From Anodontia alba (Eukaryota; Mollusca; Bivalvia; Lucinida; Lucinidae): a stretch of 64,000 bases of DNA. The position numbers and the translations under genes were made by a program. The notes under the pieces were generated by a model, which saw only the letters and a program-made list of their open reading frames with translations, was not told where the DNA came from and did no database searches. Shown one piece after another: positions 38,455 through 48,670 of the stretch. Within the stretch, counting starts at the first letter, position 1. Every line of letters starts with the position of its first letter. The stretch is taken from positions 33,936,594-34,000,593 of the forward strand of contig OZ024823.1 of assembly GCA_964016985.1 (NCBI GenBank), in the 5' to 3' direction.

Positions 38455-38563
38455 ATGCGAGGTTTAAGAATGGCTCAGTGGACCAGGAGGCGAGGTCGTG
38501 TCTTATTTTATATAGTAGCAGCCATTGTCACAGTCCTGGCCTACCATCGGCTCACCACCATCG
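38455..38563 (+). CDS. Sulfotransferase 2, coding exon 1 (tail and membrane anchor)
   Basis: Encodes MRGLRMAQWTRRRGRVLFYI and onward to TVLAYHRLTTIG, cut after the first base of codon 37. The donor GTAAGT is at 38564. The match to exon 1 of paralogue 1 (same donor, same Ile-Gly, shared TVLAY) supports it. ATGs at 38455 and 38470 are both possible; the second gives a tail closer in length to paralogue 1. Confidence 0.87.
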
Positions 38564-41351
38564 GTAAGTTGTATTTTTTTCTTTACTCCTTTCTTTCTTT
38601 TTTTGTTTGTTTGTTTGTTTGTTTGTTTCGTTGTTTGTTTATTTGTTTCTTTCCTTTTCTTTCTTTCTCTGCAGTCAGTCGTATTTGACAATTACCCGCA
38701 GTATGTCTGTTTTGCAGAATGAACCACCAAGAGACAATTTTGTCCCTAAAGTGGAATCATCAACCTGCGCAGGCCATGTCGCTCTCTGCACAAGGGCTCT
38801 CCAAAATGTCCTAATCTGAAGGATGGTGCGCTGTATTAACATCATCCCTGCCAATAATGCTAATGGAGTGTGCTCGAACCAGAAAATTTCTGAGTGGGGA
38901 TCGAACCCCACTAGCGGCCAGGGCCCATTTGTTCAAAAGTAACGATGTCGTTAGTTAACGATTCGTTAAAATTTACATCGAGGGATACTCAAATATGTTG
39001 AAATTTTTTGCTGAAAAGAATATCAGAATATTGTGTATTGAATCTGCTAAAACAGCTAACGAAATGTCCCTTAACGAGCTCGTTAAGCTAACGACGCTTT
39101 GAACAACTGGTCCCAGTACAAATAACTCCTCTGAGTCTGCATAAAATGAGAAAACTTGATACACATGGTAGATTGTCAGCTATTTCTGCAATAAATGACA
39201 TTTTTTATGACTTCTAAGGGGTGGTCGGGTGTGGCGAAGGTGTCGTGTATCTTACGTCACCGGAGCGTACAACTGACACTGGCTTACAGTTAGGCAGGCC
39301 GGCTATCCTTGTAGCAGGTAAGGGTTGAGTGGGAATGTTTTTGTTTCTTCTGTTTCTTCACTTTCATTCCTGTTCCTCGTTCTTCCCTGTCCCTCTCTTT
39401 CATCTCTCCTCTACTATCTACTTTCTCCCTTTCTCTGGGAGACGACACAAAATGGCCTACAAGGGTTGACATGTCGTTAAACCCCAACACAATCATTTTA
39501 TGACCCCGTTTGATTTACTGCACGCTAACCCCGTCTGAAAAGGAGTCTACTTTACTCTTAAAGAGTATGTCCCTTTTCAGAAGGGAGACAAAAGCAATTT
39601 TGAGTTGTTTCCCCTGAAAGTGTATAAATTCCACGTAACATACGATACGTAAGAAAATCACTCTTATGCCATATGCAGTAAAATTCCGCAGTTAAGACCA
39701 CCTTAAGTACTGCCTAAAAGTGGTCTTATTAGCGGGATGGTCTTAATATTGAATGTAGAACATAGCTCCAGATAAAGTACCTTTTTATCAACCAATAAGT
39801 ACTAATATTTTTTATTATTTCTCCACAAAAAATATGTTTTGGTACTCATTAGAAGCGCCTCGCCGAGGCGCTTCTAATGAGTACCACAACATATTTTTTT
39901 GATAAGTAAGAAAGACATTATGCGGATACCCCTATTATCTGGAGGTATAAAGAATCTCAAGAAAAGCCCATTTGGGACTAACAAAATCTGGTCTTAATAG
40001 CGGAGTGGTCTTATTTTCAAGTGGTCTCAATGACGGAATTTTAGTGTACATGTTTATGAGGAACGAAGGCCAATATAAGTCTGTGCTATCGCGCGGACTA
40101 CTTGGATTTTTCTCTGTTCTTTGGTATGTTCTACAGAGTCTCTTGATTCTGTGACCAAGGACTGTTTCGATTTAATTGCGCATGTGTGGGCTGGTCTGGG
40201 CCTTCCTTGTTAGCATTGCTCTGGCCCTGTCCTCATGTTACGTCATATTTATGCACAGCCTGCGCTTCTGCGCCGTCTGATCAGGGCCTGTGATTTGCGT
40301 CGAGGCAATTAGACGTAAATTTGACGTAGATTTATCATGGGAAAATTCTTAAATGCTATCTTCACCAAAACTGCCGAATGGCTTTGAATGTAAAAATATC
40401 TGTGGAAGAGAAAACTTCAACTGGGGTTTTGTGACAAACAGTCTACCGGTTCAGTTGATATGTGATTTTAAGACCATCCTCAATTTAATTAGTTGCCTTG
40501 ACAATAAATGGAAAGTTGTTATACACTGCATCAGCAGATATACGGGTGAGCGAGTCGCGACCAGTGGACTCTTATCATGTGTTTAATTACTTTGACTTTT
40601 CACCATAGTGCAGATTATAGTTCCTTTGGGATCGTTGAGCCCATTAGTTTATTTGGAAAATCAAATACCGCTAAACTCTTTCAGCCTGGCAGACCAATGA
40701 AGATACCTGCTGTGCAAACAATGTAGATCCAGATGCGACGGGTCGTAACGAACCTTCTCATCAGAATCTACACTTTTTGTCATTCTGTTTTTTTTTTGTT
40801 TTTTTTGTTGTTTTTTTTTTTTTTACTTTAGACTGAAACCCCTATTTGCATCAGTGGACATGTCCAAATTCAAAGACGTGAGATTCTATTCCAGAAACTC
40901 AGGGTTAAATGGGTGCAAGGGGCGTATCCACTTTTGGAAGCTATACTGACCTAAAAAAGTAACGACGTCTTGAAATTCAGATTGTATACATGTAAAAAGT
41001 AATTATTTGATTACCATTATGTACGCAAGTATAAAGCGTGTTTGTTGATAATAAAGTAGAAATCTGAAAAATAAGATTTTCAAACATATTGGAATTCATT
41101 AAAATTCCAAATTTTCGAGGAATTTATGACTGTTACAAGGCGACGTTTCTTGTTTTATTTTATTTTTTTCAGTGTGTGTGTGTGGGGTTGTGGGAGGGGG
41201 GGGGGAGGGGAGTGGGGGGGGGGGGGGTCCCCGCTAGTGGCGACTTTTGTCGTCTGCTGATAACCTTTGCAAACAGTTTGGACCCAGATCAGGCCCGACA
41301 AAACGTAGGCCTGATCTGGATCCAAAGTGACTGATGGTATTCTTGAAAGTT

Positions 41352-41390
<39 letters not shown>

Positions 41391-41423
41391 CAAAGAGTTG
41401 CTTGGAAAAAAATCATAGACGAC

Positions 41424-41454
<31 letters not shown>

Positions 41455-44400
41455 ACCCAGCATGCAAAGAGTTAAAAAACTGAGTCTCCGATTTTTGTTT
41501 TATTGTGTGTTCTTTGTTTCCAAAAACAACCTTTTAGATTTTTATTCTATTTCCAGTGAGTGAGGCATCAACACAAATCAGCACCGGCGTTCCAGTTGTC
41601 ACAATAGCCGCAGAGGTACTGTAAACTTCGAAAATGTGCCACGCTATGAAAAATGATATCTTTCGAACTTGGACGGTCTCGGTGGCTCAGTCGGATGTGC
41701 GTCCGACTGGTGATCAGAATGTCACGGGTTCGATCCCCACCGACAACATTCTTTCGCTGAGATTGATTATGAAATATTTCTACGGTCAGTCCCTCCCTTC
41801 CGCTGATTCAAGAGGGGAAGTTGTCAGTTTCTGGCGAAAGAATGTGCACAAATACTGGTTAACCGCTTAGAAGACTAAGCCTGCCCAGGAAATGTGTTGT
41901 TAGGTAAACTGGCCGGCTCGACATGACCCTAATGGGTTGACTGGGCCGTAAAACCTCATCTCAACTGAACTTTCGAACCTAGGCGAAATGCTCTCTGGCG
42001 AAAGAAAGTGCACAATACTGGTTAACCGCTTAGAGGAATAAGCCTGACCAGTAAAGTGTGGTTAGTTAAACTGACCGCACTCAACATGACCCCCATCCCC
42101 CACACCCCGCCCCCACCCGAAATGGGCTTACTGGGCCGTGAAACTTCAACACAATCAACAGGCAAAAATGCACGCATTCAGATTATCCTGTGAAGCCGCA
42201 CAATTTGCTCTCCTTTAATACAGTCTACTGCATATGATTCTTACACGGAATGGATACACGTTCAGGGTAGGCAACTCTGTCAAAATTGTTTACCTCCTTT
42301 GTGAAAAATGGGGCTACTCTTAAATGAAAGAATTTGCTCCCGGTGGGAGCAAATTCTTTTCTTTCAGAGTAAACCTGTTTCCAGAAGGGGACTAGTGTAA
42401 AGGAGAGTACAGTCGACTCTCGTTATCTCGAAACCCACGGGACTCTATGAAACACTTCGAGATATCCGTACTTCGACATATCAGATTTGTGGAACTGAGG
42501 AAAACAATTAATCCAACAACCACCTTTACAGAATGAATCTTTAATTTGACTCCCAAGTTAGATATATTGAAAATATTGTGGAAAAGAGGAGAAATTGCTC
42601 CTAAGGAGCAATTTCTCCTCTTTTCCACAATATTTTTTGCCTGTTGGTAGATCTCTGTGTTAAAACAGAGACCAGATTTTCACTTCGAGATAAGCGGTTA
42701 TTCGAGATGAGCGAGTTCGAGATAACGAGAGTCGACTGTATATAGGAAGTCTCTCTTGTCAAAAAACGATGTATATATTCACATTAAAGAAAACTGCAAA
42801 AGCCCTGATCAGACCGTGCAGATGATCAAATTGATCTGGATCTTCGCGATTCCCTTTCCCTTTCGCTTCGTGCGGCTAAAACTGACCTTTTGTCCGCTGA
42901 GTTTGGAGATACAGTTAAATCGCAATGGCTCGAACACGGATGACTCGTTTACTATGGAAATTCCTCCGATAGTTCAAGAAAAATATTTACGGAAACTTTA
43001 GGGAAATTTTCTTATTTTATAATGAAAGTGTATGCTGTGTGTATTCATTAGAATCGCATCACCTAGGCGATTTTAATGGATACACTCAACATAACTTTCT
43101 TTTATAGACGATCGAAAAGACATTCCTAAAATCTTCATGTGTCATCTGAAATGTGGGCCCCGTAGCCTAGTGGACAGGAGATTTGACTCATAATCCATTG
43201 GGTTTCTCACCGCTGTGGTTCGAGCCTCGCTCGGGTCACATGTGGGAAAGCCAAGTTCTGCTTACGGATAGTCAGGTGGGGTTTTCCCCGGGTTCTCCGG
43301 TTTTCGCCCACCTTTGATGAACGATCGGCTCGATATAATTGAAATATTCTTGAAAGGGCGGTAAAACCCAAATCAAAAAAAAAAAAAAAAAAAAAAAGTG
43401 ACATTTGACCTGGCGCTATGATTAACCCTCAGTGGCTCGAAATACCCATGTCTAGAACTTTCCATGATCCCAAAGATGTTCCGAGCCAACGACATGCGTA
43501 CTTAATCGCTAAGGAAGCGATAAAAAAAAAATTGATTTTGTTTGATTTGGAGTTTTACGGCCCAATCAACCTTGCCTGTGGACAAAGGTAATGGTAAAGA
43601 TCATCATGACCTTTAGTACTAAAAAGCTTATAATTCGGCAGTGCTTGAGGCTAGAACACTTAAACTTAGATGTGATGTTGTTCTTGACCAGTAGCTGACA
43701 TTAATGGCAATGGTCATGGTCACAATGCTTGGGGCTAGGACCCTCAAACTTCGTAGGGATGTTTCTTTTGACCAGAAGATGACCCTGAAGGTAAAGACCT
43801 TTAGAACCGCATCTCTGTTAGCAGTGCTATGTATAACATGATTCAGGTGAGCGATATAGGGCCATCATGGCCCTCTTGTTTTTTTATTCACATGTATTTA
43901 TTTTTATTTATTTTTGCATCATTTAGCTCCGTTTCTGATTAACTGTATGTCCAGTAGTCATCAAATCTGGTATACACTTTCTCCCTAACAGGACTCTCAC
44001 ACTGTGGTATCATTTTGCACATTTGGGCAGGCTGATCGGGGTATTCGTTGTTGGCTTACAGAATCAATGGATACTGCAATATAGGGATCAAACATGTTTT
44101 TTCATGCATTAACATTCGCCAGGTCCCTTGGGAGGTGTTGAAAACTGAGGCCGAAGGGCGCAGTTTTCAACACCTCCCAAGGAACCTGGCGAAAGTTAAT
44201 GCATTGAAAAACCAAGTTCGATCGCTATTATTGCATAAAAACTGAAAATATTTCCTACATTTTCTGTTATTTCTTGCACTATTGTGTTTCGCCTTTTCAC
44301 CGATGTCGCGCGAACGCTATTTCCACGTACTATGCTCGTTCTGGGGCAGGGCAGTACACATCTCGTTACGGCAGCAATTATGTGGCCCCGGTACGATCAT

Positions 44401-46916
44401 ATTGAAATTTGCGTAGCCGTGCATTAACAGCGCGTGAATTGCCTTGTTAATTCACGGCTTTTCGCCGGTTAATCCACGGCTGTTAATAACGTGCGGCACT
44501 GCTTTTTATGCAATAATATAAATCAGTGCACAGCAAAGACCCTTGTCAATTTGTGCAGTTTCCTTACTGAGGATTTGAGCTGTTTACATATGCTACGAAG
44601 ACACCTTTTCTCCCGTTTTTGCCCATGTGAGAAACTTCTATCTCACATGATCGTGGTGGTCCTAGGAAAAATCCACTTAAAGATGGGAGAAAGAGAATCC
44701 ATCATGAGCCAGTCAATGCAGGATAGGGAAATCTCACCCGAGGGATAGGAATTTCAACCAGGGACTAGTCGCTGGTTGAAATTCCTACCCTTCGGGTGAG
44801 ATTTCCCTATCCTGCATTGACACACATGATGGATTCTTATATTCTCATGCGTGTCTCAATTGTAAGTTTCTGTTTAGAAAAAAAATGACTATTTGAGTCA
44901 GCAGAGAAAAGGGTACTTATCACATAGGCGACCAGTAAATGCTCGGGCTAGCCTGCGCAGTCTCCCCAGAGCGTCTGCTGTTCGCAAACATGCAGTAGAG
45001 ACATTGAGAAAGTTTCAGGCAAAAACGCATTCTGTAGCCCAAACGGGACTGCACATGTGCATTTGAGGAACTACAAACTGGACACTATAAGACCCTTTTT
45101 TGTGTACGGGCTCATTTTTGTACTGAAATAGGAGATGCGCAAGGTATACAAACAACCTTTATATCATATGCGGACATCGAAGATCCATACCTTACATAGG
45201 TATTTAGATTTAAGGCAGTTTGCTCAACACTGGTATTTTTCCCCCATGAAAACATGTTATGCATACTTATTATAACCACCACTACAAGGTGTTTCTAATG
45301 AATGCCAAATTGTTTTTGTGAGGTGGAAGCGCTTCTATTGAGTATCAATCCTAGCGGGCACACAACGTTGGAACGTCAATTTAACGTTGATTCAACGTCA
45401 AGACGTTGAATTAACGTTGAATCGACGTTGTTTCAACGTTGTAATAACGTGTTTTTTGGAGAACAAATATTTACATGGATACCCCATTATCTGAAGACAT
45501 AACCCTACGAATAACCACAGTCTGATCATGGCTTTCACTGCCTGCTTACAGATTTCTCTTACTGTCGATGTCGATGAACAGAAAGTCATAATCTAGTTGT
45601 GTAGGCACACAGGCTCATCAGGGTCTATGCTATTCACATAAAGCATGCTGGTCAGTTTCTCACTTTGTGCAGAAGCATTCAGGTTGGCCATCCCGACCGG
45701 ATCACGATGTCTCAGGATCGAATCCTCTTGGAGGCGGAATTCCCCAGCTAGCATTCTTTATTAATCTACAGCGGGCCGTTGTCGGCCCGTCAGCTACCCT
45801 GACGGGCCGATAACGGCCCGCTATAGATTTATGTAGAATGCTTACTGGGTCATCTCATGATTGTATAGTGCTTCTCTGGACAGAACCTTTTATATATCAC
45901 CCTTTCATCGTGACGACAGGACTTAAATCATGTTGAAAGGGACGTAAAACTCCAAATCATCATCTCACTTTGTGCATAATATATAAATTGTGGTCTCATT
46001 GATGTTACAGGACTTCTATCTAACGGATAATGGTTTGATTCCCTCTGCAAGACGTGCTTCCAAAACACGTTACATATGCTCAAAACCGGGCATAAATAAA
46101 CTTATGGGACGTTTTCCAACCTATGAAATGAGACAACTTATAGTTGACGAGAAGAAGAATGTTGCATTCTGCTTTGTCCCGAAAGTAGCATGTACAAATT
46201 TCAAGCGAGTATTTTTGGGCCTTGCTGGAATTATCCGACCGCGTGACATATACAATTTGACTGGACGTGATGTTCACTTAAAGCACATACATCATTTGAA
46301 GCTTTTGAAAGATTATAGCCTGGAAGAGAGAAGTAACATTACAGGCACATATAAAAAATTTGTCTTTGTAAGAGATCCATTAGAACGCTTGTTGTCCGCA
46401 TTTAGAAACAAATTTGTCAACCATCCAAAACCTGCTCGTAGGGCTGAATTCTTCAAGTTAATACAAATCATATATAAAGAATTTCCCACGAGAAGAAAGG
46501 AGAGGAACATTCCAGAATACGGAAATGTACGGAATAGCACGATAACATTTGAAAACTTTCTATACTACATATTGGATCATTTGGAGTTGAAAGGACAAGT
46601 GGACTTGCATTTCGTTCCAATCGCTACCTTATGTGACCCTTGCAATATAAAGTATCATTATATTGGTAACTATGACAACTTAAAGGAGGAAACCGAAGAA
46701 ATTTTCAGTGAGCTGTCCATTGATTATGCATTTCCACCCAGGAAAGACAATTATTCAAGCATAGAAACCAGACAAGTGGTTGAATCCTACTATACAAACT
46801 TACCGCCAAATCTTGTTCGGTCTATATGGGAAGTATACAAACAAGACTATATCATATTTAACCTCCCAATACCGAAATGGCTTTTGAAATTTAATATTGA
46901 TCTTAAGTGGAATTGA
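38455..46916 (+). CDS. Carbohydrate sulfotransferase, HNK-1/Sulfotransfer_2 family (paralogue 2; three exons)
   Basis: Joining 38455-38563, 41557-41615 and 46011-46916 gives 357 aa with intron phases 1 and 0, the same as paralogue 1. A basic tail (RMAQWTRRRGR), a signal anchor (VLFYIVAAIVTVLAYHR) and a short stem are followed by the lumenal domain. It has PKVACTNFKR (113-122) and VRDPLERLLSAF (about 176-187) for PAPS, LCDPCNIKYHYIGNYDNLKE, and IPKWLLKF near the end. It should act in the Golgi on a glycan acceptor that cannot be named. Four N-X-S/T sites are visible. It ends 18 residues sooner after IPKW than paralogue 1, exactly where a family L repeat begins. The second Met (codon 6) is an alternative start. 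Confidence 0.92.
38575..38655. repeat. T-rich / (TTTG)n tract
   Basis: CT- and TTTG-rich low complexity starting 11 bp after the exon 1 donor. Confidence 0.9.
38919..39116. mobile_element. Foldback element family C, copy 5 (centre deleted)
   Basis: CAGGGCCCATTTGTTCAAAA to TTTGAACAACTGGTCCCAG. Both outer arms are present but the AGTAGCTTTTGC hairpin is missing. Intron 1 of sulfotransferase 2. Confidence 0.87.
39217..39495 (+). mobile_element. SINE-like repeat family 2, copy 3
   Basis: AAGGGGTGGTCGGGTGTGGC to GTTGACATGTCGTTAAACCC then CAACACAATCA. Intron 1. Confidence 0.78.
39676..40046. mobile_element. pogo-like MITE with a nested family A-related hairpin
   Basis: The outer ends are CAGTAAAATTCCGCAGTTAA / TTGAGACCACTTG-type, with GACGGAATTTTAGTG at the right; TA follows on the right, TG on the left. 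Inside (39762-39945) a second element has ATAGCTCCAGATAA / TTATCTGGAGGTAT ends and a perfect palindrome GGTACTCATTAGAAGCGCCT and complement at 39840-39890. This looks like insertion of one foldback element in another. Confidence 0.72.
40047..41556. other. Intron 1 of sulfotransferase 2, remainder
   Basis: It holds a GATCAGCCTGCGCA-class fragment (40170-40300), a G-rich run (41180-41228), and a small hairpin GTTTGGACCCAGATCAGGCC / GGCCTGATCTGGATCC (41276-41325) flanked by T- and A-runs (41353-41390, 41425-41451). No gene is seen. Confidence 0.55.
41557..41615 (+). CDS. Sulfotransferase 2, coding exon 2 (stem)
   Basis: The acceptor TTCTATTTCCAG ends at 41556 and the donor GTACTG starts at 41616. 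The 59 bases finish codon 37 and add 19 codons (SEASTQISTGVPVVTIAAE). Ser/Thr-rich, as expected of a stem. The size and phases mirror exon 2 of paralogue 1. Confidence 0.8.
41669..41965 (+). mobile_element. SINE family 1 copy, next to exon 2
   Basis: TTGGACGGTCTCGGTGGCTC head, CACGGGTTCGATCCCCACC B box, body to GGGCCGTAAAACCTCATCTC. It begins only 54 bp after the exon 2 donor. A second, 5'-truncated copy follows at 41996-42160. Confidence 0.9.
41996..42160 (+). mobile_element. SINE family 1, 5'-truncated copy
   Basis: Starts in the body at TCTGGCGAAAGAAAGTGCAC and runs to GGGCCGTGAAACTTCAACAC. A C-rich insert (CCCCCATCCCCCACACCCCG) sits in the tail region. Confidence 0.85.
42254..42407. mobile_element. 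Foldback repeat family L, clear copy
   Basis: ATACACGTTCAGGGTAGGCA, then TGAAAGAATTTGCTCCCGGT pairing with GGGAGCAAATTCTTTTCTTTC, then CAGAAGGGGACTAGTGTAAA. It defines the order used for the other L copies. It directly abuts a family D element. Confidence 0.75.
42410..42738. mobile_element. Foldback MITE family D, copy 3
   Basis: CAGTCGACTCTCGTTATCTC to GAGATAACGAGAGTCGACTG, flanked by TA (42408-42409, 42739-42740). The centre at 42577-42628 pairs GTGGAAAAGAGGAGAAATTG with its complement around CTCCTAAGGAG, perfectly. 329 bp, intron 2. Confidence 0.93.
42739..43154. other. Intron 2, with a TGTGTGTATTCATTAGAATCGC hairpin
   Basis: A palindrome at 43033-43098 (GTATTCATTAGAATCGCATC / GGCGATTTTAATGGATAC, inside TTATAATGAAAG and CTTTCTTTTATAG) is another family A-related centre. 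Confidence 0.6.
43156..43397 (+). mobile_element. tRNA-derived SINE family 3, with poly(A) tail
   Basis: GGGCCCCGTAGCCTAGTGGA (A box), GTGGTTCGAGCCTCGCTCGG (B box), body GGTTTTCCCCGGGTTCTCCG, and an end at GGGCGGTAAAACCCAAATC followed by 24 A. The GGTTTTCCCCGGG motif is one I know from other mollusc SINEs. Intron 2 of sulfotransferase 2. Confidence 0.9.
43570..43883 (+). mobile_element. Bivalve-type composite repeat, tail fragment
   Basis: Its end GGTGAGCGATATAGGGCCAT then CATGGCCCTCTTG is the tail of the class at 3398-6570 and 57120-59425. The body has ATGACCTTTAGTAC and GACCAGTAGCTGAC phrases different from theirs. No head is present. Confidence 0.65.
44076..44525. mobile_element. Foldback element family I, copy 1
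   Basis: GGGATCAAACATGTTTTTTC, ATGCATTAACATTCGCCAGG, TCCCTTGGGAGGTGTTGAAA then a palindrome centred on GGCCGAAGGGC at about 44150. The right part runs through ATTAACAGCGCGTGAATTGC to GCGGCACTGCTTTTTATGCA. The copy at 51880-52540 is inverted and itself interrupted. Confidence 0.78.
44693..44838. repeat. Near-perfect palindrome, ~146 bp
   Basis: GAATCCATCATGAGCCAGTC, AATGCAGGATAGGGAAATCT, CACCCGAGGGATAGGAATTT, CAACCAGGGACTAGTCG at the turn, then the complement to GATGGATTC. One of the longest hairpins in the window. Intron 2 of sulfotransferase 2. Confidence 0.87.
44894..45114. mobile_element. Foldback element family G-related, copy 2
   Basis: GAGTCAGCAGAGAAAAGGGT, ACTTATCACATAGGCGACCA ... 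GTACGGGCTCATTTT. Sister of 34345-34543. Confidence 0.6.
45350..45454. mobile_element. Foldback element family H, copy 2
   Basis: CTAGCGGGCACACAACGTTG, GAACGTCAATTTAACGTTGA, TTCAACGTCAAGACGTTGAA, TTAACGTTGAATCGACGTTG. Self-complementary AACGTT-rich arms. It sits inside a family A-related hairpin (left part 45236-45349, right part 45455-45500). Confidence 0.7.
45743..45849. mobile_element. 107-bp palindrome family B, copy 8
   Basis: CCCAGCTAGCATTCTTTATT to ATTTATGTAGAATGCTTACTGGG, 107 bp, flanked by TC (45741-45742, 45850-45851). Arms mix the two subtypes. It lies 161 bp before exon 3 of sulfotransferase 2. Confidence 0.94.
46011..46916 (+). CDS. Sulfotransferase 2, coding exon 3 (catalytic domain)
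   Basis: The acceptor GATGTTACAG ends at 46010. The exon opens in phase 0 with DFYLTDNGLIPSARRASKTR and runs to TGA at 46914-46916. An in-frame ATG at 45990 lies in the intron and is not the start. It has both PAPS motifs, the Cys-Asp-Pro-Cys motif and VESYYTNLPPNLVRSIWEVY. The last codons, LKWN-stop, have no counterpart in paralogue 1. Confidence 0.93.
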   Translation, partial: DFYLTDNGLIPSARRASKTRYICSKPGINKLMGRFPTYEMRQLIVDEKKNVAFCFVPKVACTNFKRVFLGLAGIIRPRDIYNLTGRDVHLKHIHHLKLLKDYSLEERSNITGTYKKFVFVRDPLERLLSAFRNKFVNHPKPARRAEFFKLIQIIYKEFPTRRKERNIPEYGNVRNSTITFENFLYYILDHLELKGQVDLHFVPIATLCDPCNIKYHYIGNYDNLKEETEEIFSELSIDYAFPPRKDNYSSIETRQVVESYYTNLPPNLVRSIWEVYKQDYIIFNLPIPKWLLKFNIDLKWN

Positions 46917-47130
46917 TACACTTTCAGGGGAGGTAACTGTCAAATGTTTTGTCACCCTTCTGAAAAGGATCTGCTCTAAAAGGAAAGAATTCACTCCCCT
47001 TCTGATTGGTGTCAGCTCTAAAAGGAAAAAATGCTCTCTTGGGAGCAAAATCTTTACTATTAGAGTAGACCTCTTTTCAGAAGGAGCTTGGTATGTAGTA
47101 AAACAAACAGTCACAGTTGTCTCCCTTGGC
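46916..47130. mobile_element. Foldback repeat family L, abutting the sulfotransferase 2 stop
   Basis: ATACACTTTCAGGGGAGGTA begins at the last base of the stop codon. Then follow CCTTCTGAAAAGGATCTGCT, AAAGGAAAAAATGCTCTCTT, GGGAGCAAAATCTTTACTAT and CTTTTCAGAAGGAGCTTGG. The same end occurs near 15270, 39600, 42254, 49730 and 51545. Confidence 0.75.
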
Positions 47131-47304
47131 AGAAATGGTGGAAAATCCACCATTTATCTAGATCCCATAAAAATAGTTTTCAGTTTCTCCAATATAGATA
47201 TGTTCAGCTTTTGCGCCCATATTGCTATTCTGTCAACTTGTTTGGGAGGGGCTACATGGCAACTTTTTTTTTTTTTTTTTTTCTTCATTTTTGCATTGAA
47301 CTTT

Positions 47305-47600
47305 AACAGCTCAGTCAACACTGTTAAGGTAATGTCAAAGCAGTCAGGTAACCTACTCACACTTTTCCTGGACAGACTTCCCTCTAAGCTTTTAACAAGT
47401 AGTTGTGCACATATTTTCTCCAGTATCTGACAGCTGCCCTTCTTGAATCAGCGAGGAGGGAGGATTTCCATAGAAAGGATTTCATGATCAATCTCCACAA
47501 AAATTATGCAGCTGAGCTGGGATTCGGACTGTAGAGTGATGACCCCTGAATCTGCAGTCTGAAGTGCTACCAACTGTGCTAATGAGCCCGGCACCTGGTT
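47305..47600 (-). mobile_element. SINE family 1, diverged minus-strand copy
   Basis: AACAGCTCAGTCAACACTGT to the inverted head near 47600. Conserved body phrases TGACAGCTGCCCTTCTTGAA and GAAAGGATTTCATGATCAAT remain. It follows a T-run at 47264-47281. Confidence 0.7.
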
Positions 47601-47633
47601 CACTTGTAAAGGCTCTTGCCATAAGTAGTACCG

Positions 47634-47846
47634 TAACCCTTCTCATGCTGAACACGACATGCCCTGTCTTAGCAAACAGTGTAGATCCTGATCACTTGGC
47701 TTCTGAAGAAGCCAACTGATCTTGATCTGCACTGTTTGTCATTAAGTATGTGAATTTCTATCAAAAACTCTGATCAAGTAATCTGATTGGCTGGAAATTA
47801 GAAGTGGGTGTGGCATCTTAATTTATTCAGCATGACAAGGAGTTAA
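47634..47846. mobile_element. Foldback element family F, copy 2
   Basis: TAACCCTTCTCATGCTGAAC to TTCAGCATGACAAGGAGTTA. The central hairpin is AACAGTGTAGATCCTGATCA, CTTGGCTTCTGAAGAAGCCAAC, and the complement. Confidence 0.87.
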
Positions 47847-47848
47847 AT

Positions 47849-48034
47849 TAACCTTTATCACTCTCTGAGCAAAAACAGCAGACAACTTCATATTTCCAAA
47901 ATAGGCTTTGACATTTCAAACGTATTTCCTCCTAAGGAGAATTAGCATGAACTGGCAAAGCCTGTTTTCAGAGAAAAGTGAAAAAGTATTTCAAATTGTT
48001 ACCTGCTGAAAAATTTCACCCAACATGCAAAGTG
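47849..48034. mobile_element. Foldback element family E, copy 6
   Basis: TTAACCTTTATCACTCTCTG, AACAGCAGACAACTTCATAT ... GAGAATTAGCATGAACTGGC, GTTACCTGCTGAAAAATTTC. It follows family F copy 2 directly. Confidence 0.65.
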
Positions 48035-48297
48035 TCATCCATAATATAATTGTCTTAGAATTTAAACAAGTTGATCCTGATCAAAGGTATATTTCAATAC
48101 ATCATTTGAAAAAAAAAACAAACAAAAAAAACGTGTTTTGCTTGTGTTTCATTCAAAATGAAAGAAAAAAAAAACAACAAAAAAACAACAAAGCTTGTTC
48201 CTAAAATATTATTTATCGTAAATTAAATTTATGGCTAGGATCAAACAGGTGACTTGATCAACAGTCGGACGATCAAGCCACTGAGGAATAGTATAAT

Positions 48298-48404
48298 CCC
48301 AGCTTGCATTCTACATAAATCTACATCGGGCCTTCATCGGCCCGTCAGCTACCCTGACGGGCCGATGACGGCCCGATGTAGATTTACGTAGAATGCTGAC
48401 TGGG
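48298..48404. mobile_element. 107-bp palindrome family B, copy 9
   Basis: CCCAGCTTGCATTCTACATA to TACGTAGAATGCTGACTGGG, 107 bp, flanked by AT (48296-48297, 48405-48406). Confidence 0.95.
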
Positions 48405-48670
48405 ATACTGTTAAGTATCCAAATAAATAACTGCCAAGGAACTTCATGCTGTTCCTATTTACCAAGCAGGACAGAAAGTGTCATGGTCTGTTATTCAAGA
48501 AGGCCATTGTTGCTAAAATTGACACTGTTACAACTGTCACAGTGAGGAATTCAGGGGACTAGGTATATTGTGGTAGGCTTTTTACAAAGGAGATAACTTG
48601 TGTGACTTATTGCTTTCTTTACTGCACATAAAGCCCCTTCTGAAAATGCGAGGTGCCCTTGTTTAAAAAC

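Noticed and set aside
38675..38911. 78-codon minus-strand frame in intron 1 of sulfotransferase 2
   Set aside because: No recognisable domain, no splice support, and it lies within an intron next to a family C element.
45990..46010. ATG at 45990 as the start of sulfotransferase 2
   Set aside because: It lies in the intron. The seven codons before 46011 include the acceptor (TTACAG), and the upstream membrane-anchor and stem exons fit in phase, as in paralogue 1.
46897..47430. 177-codon frame after sulfotransferase 2
   Set aside because: It overlaps the end of the real gene in another frame and runs through family L, a T-run and a SINE.
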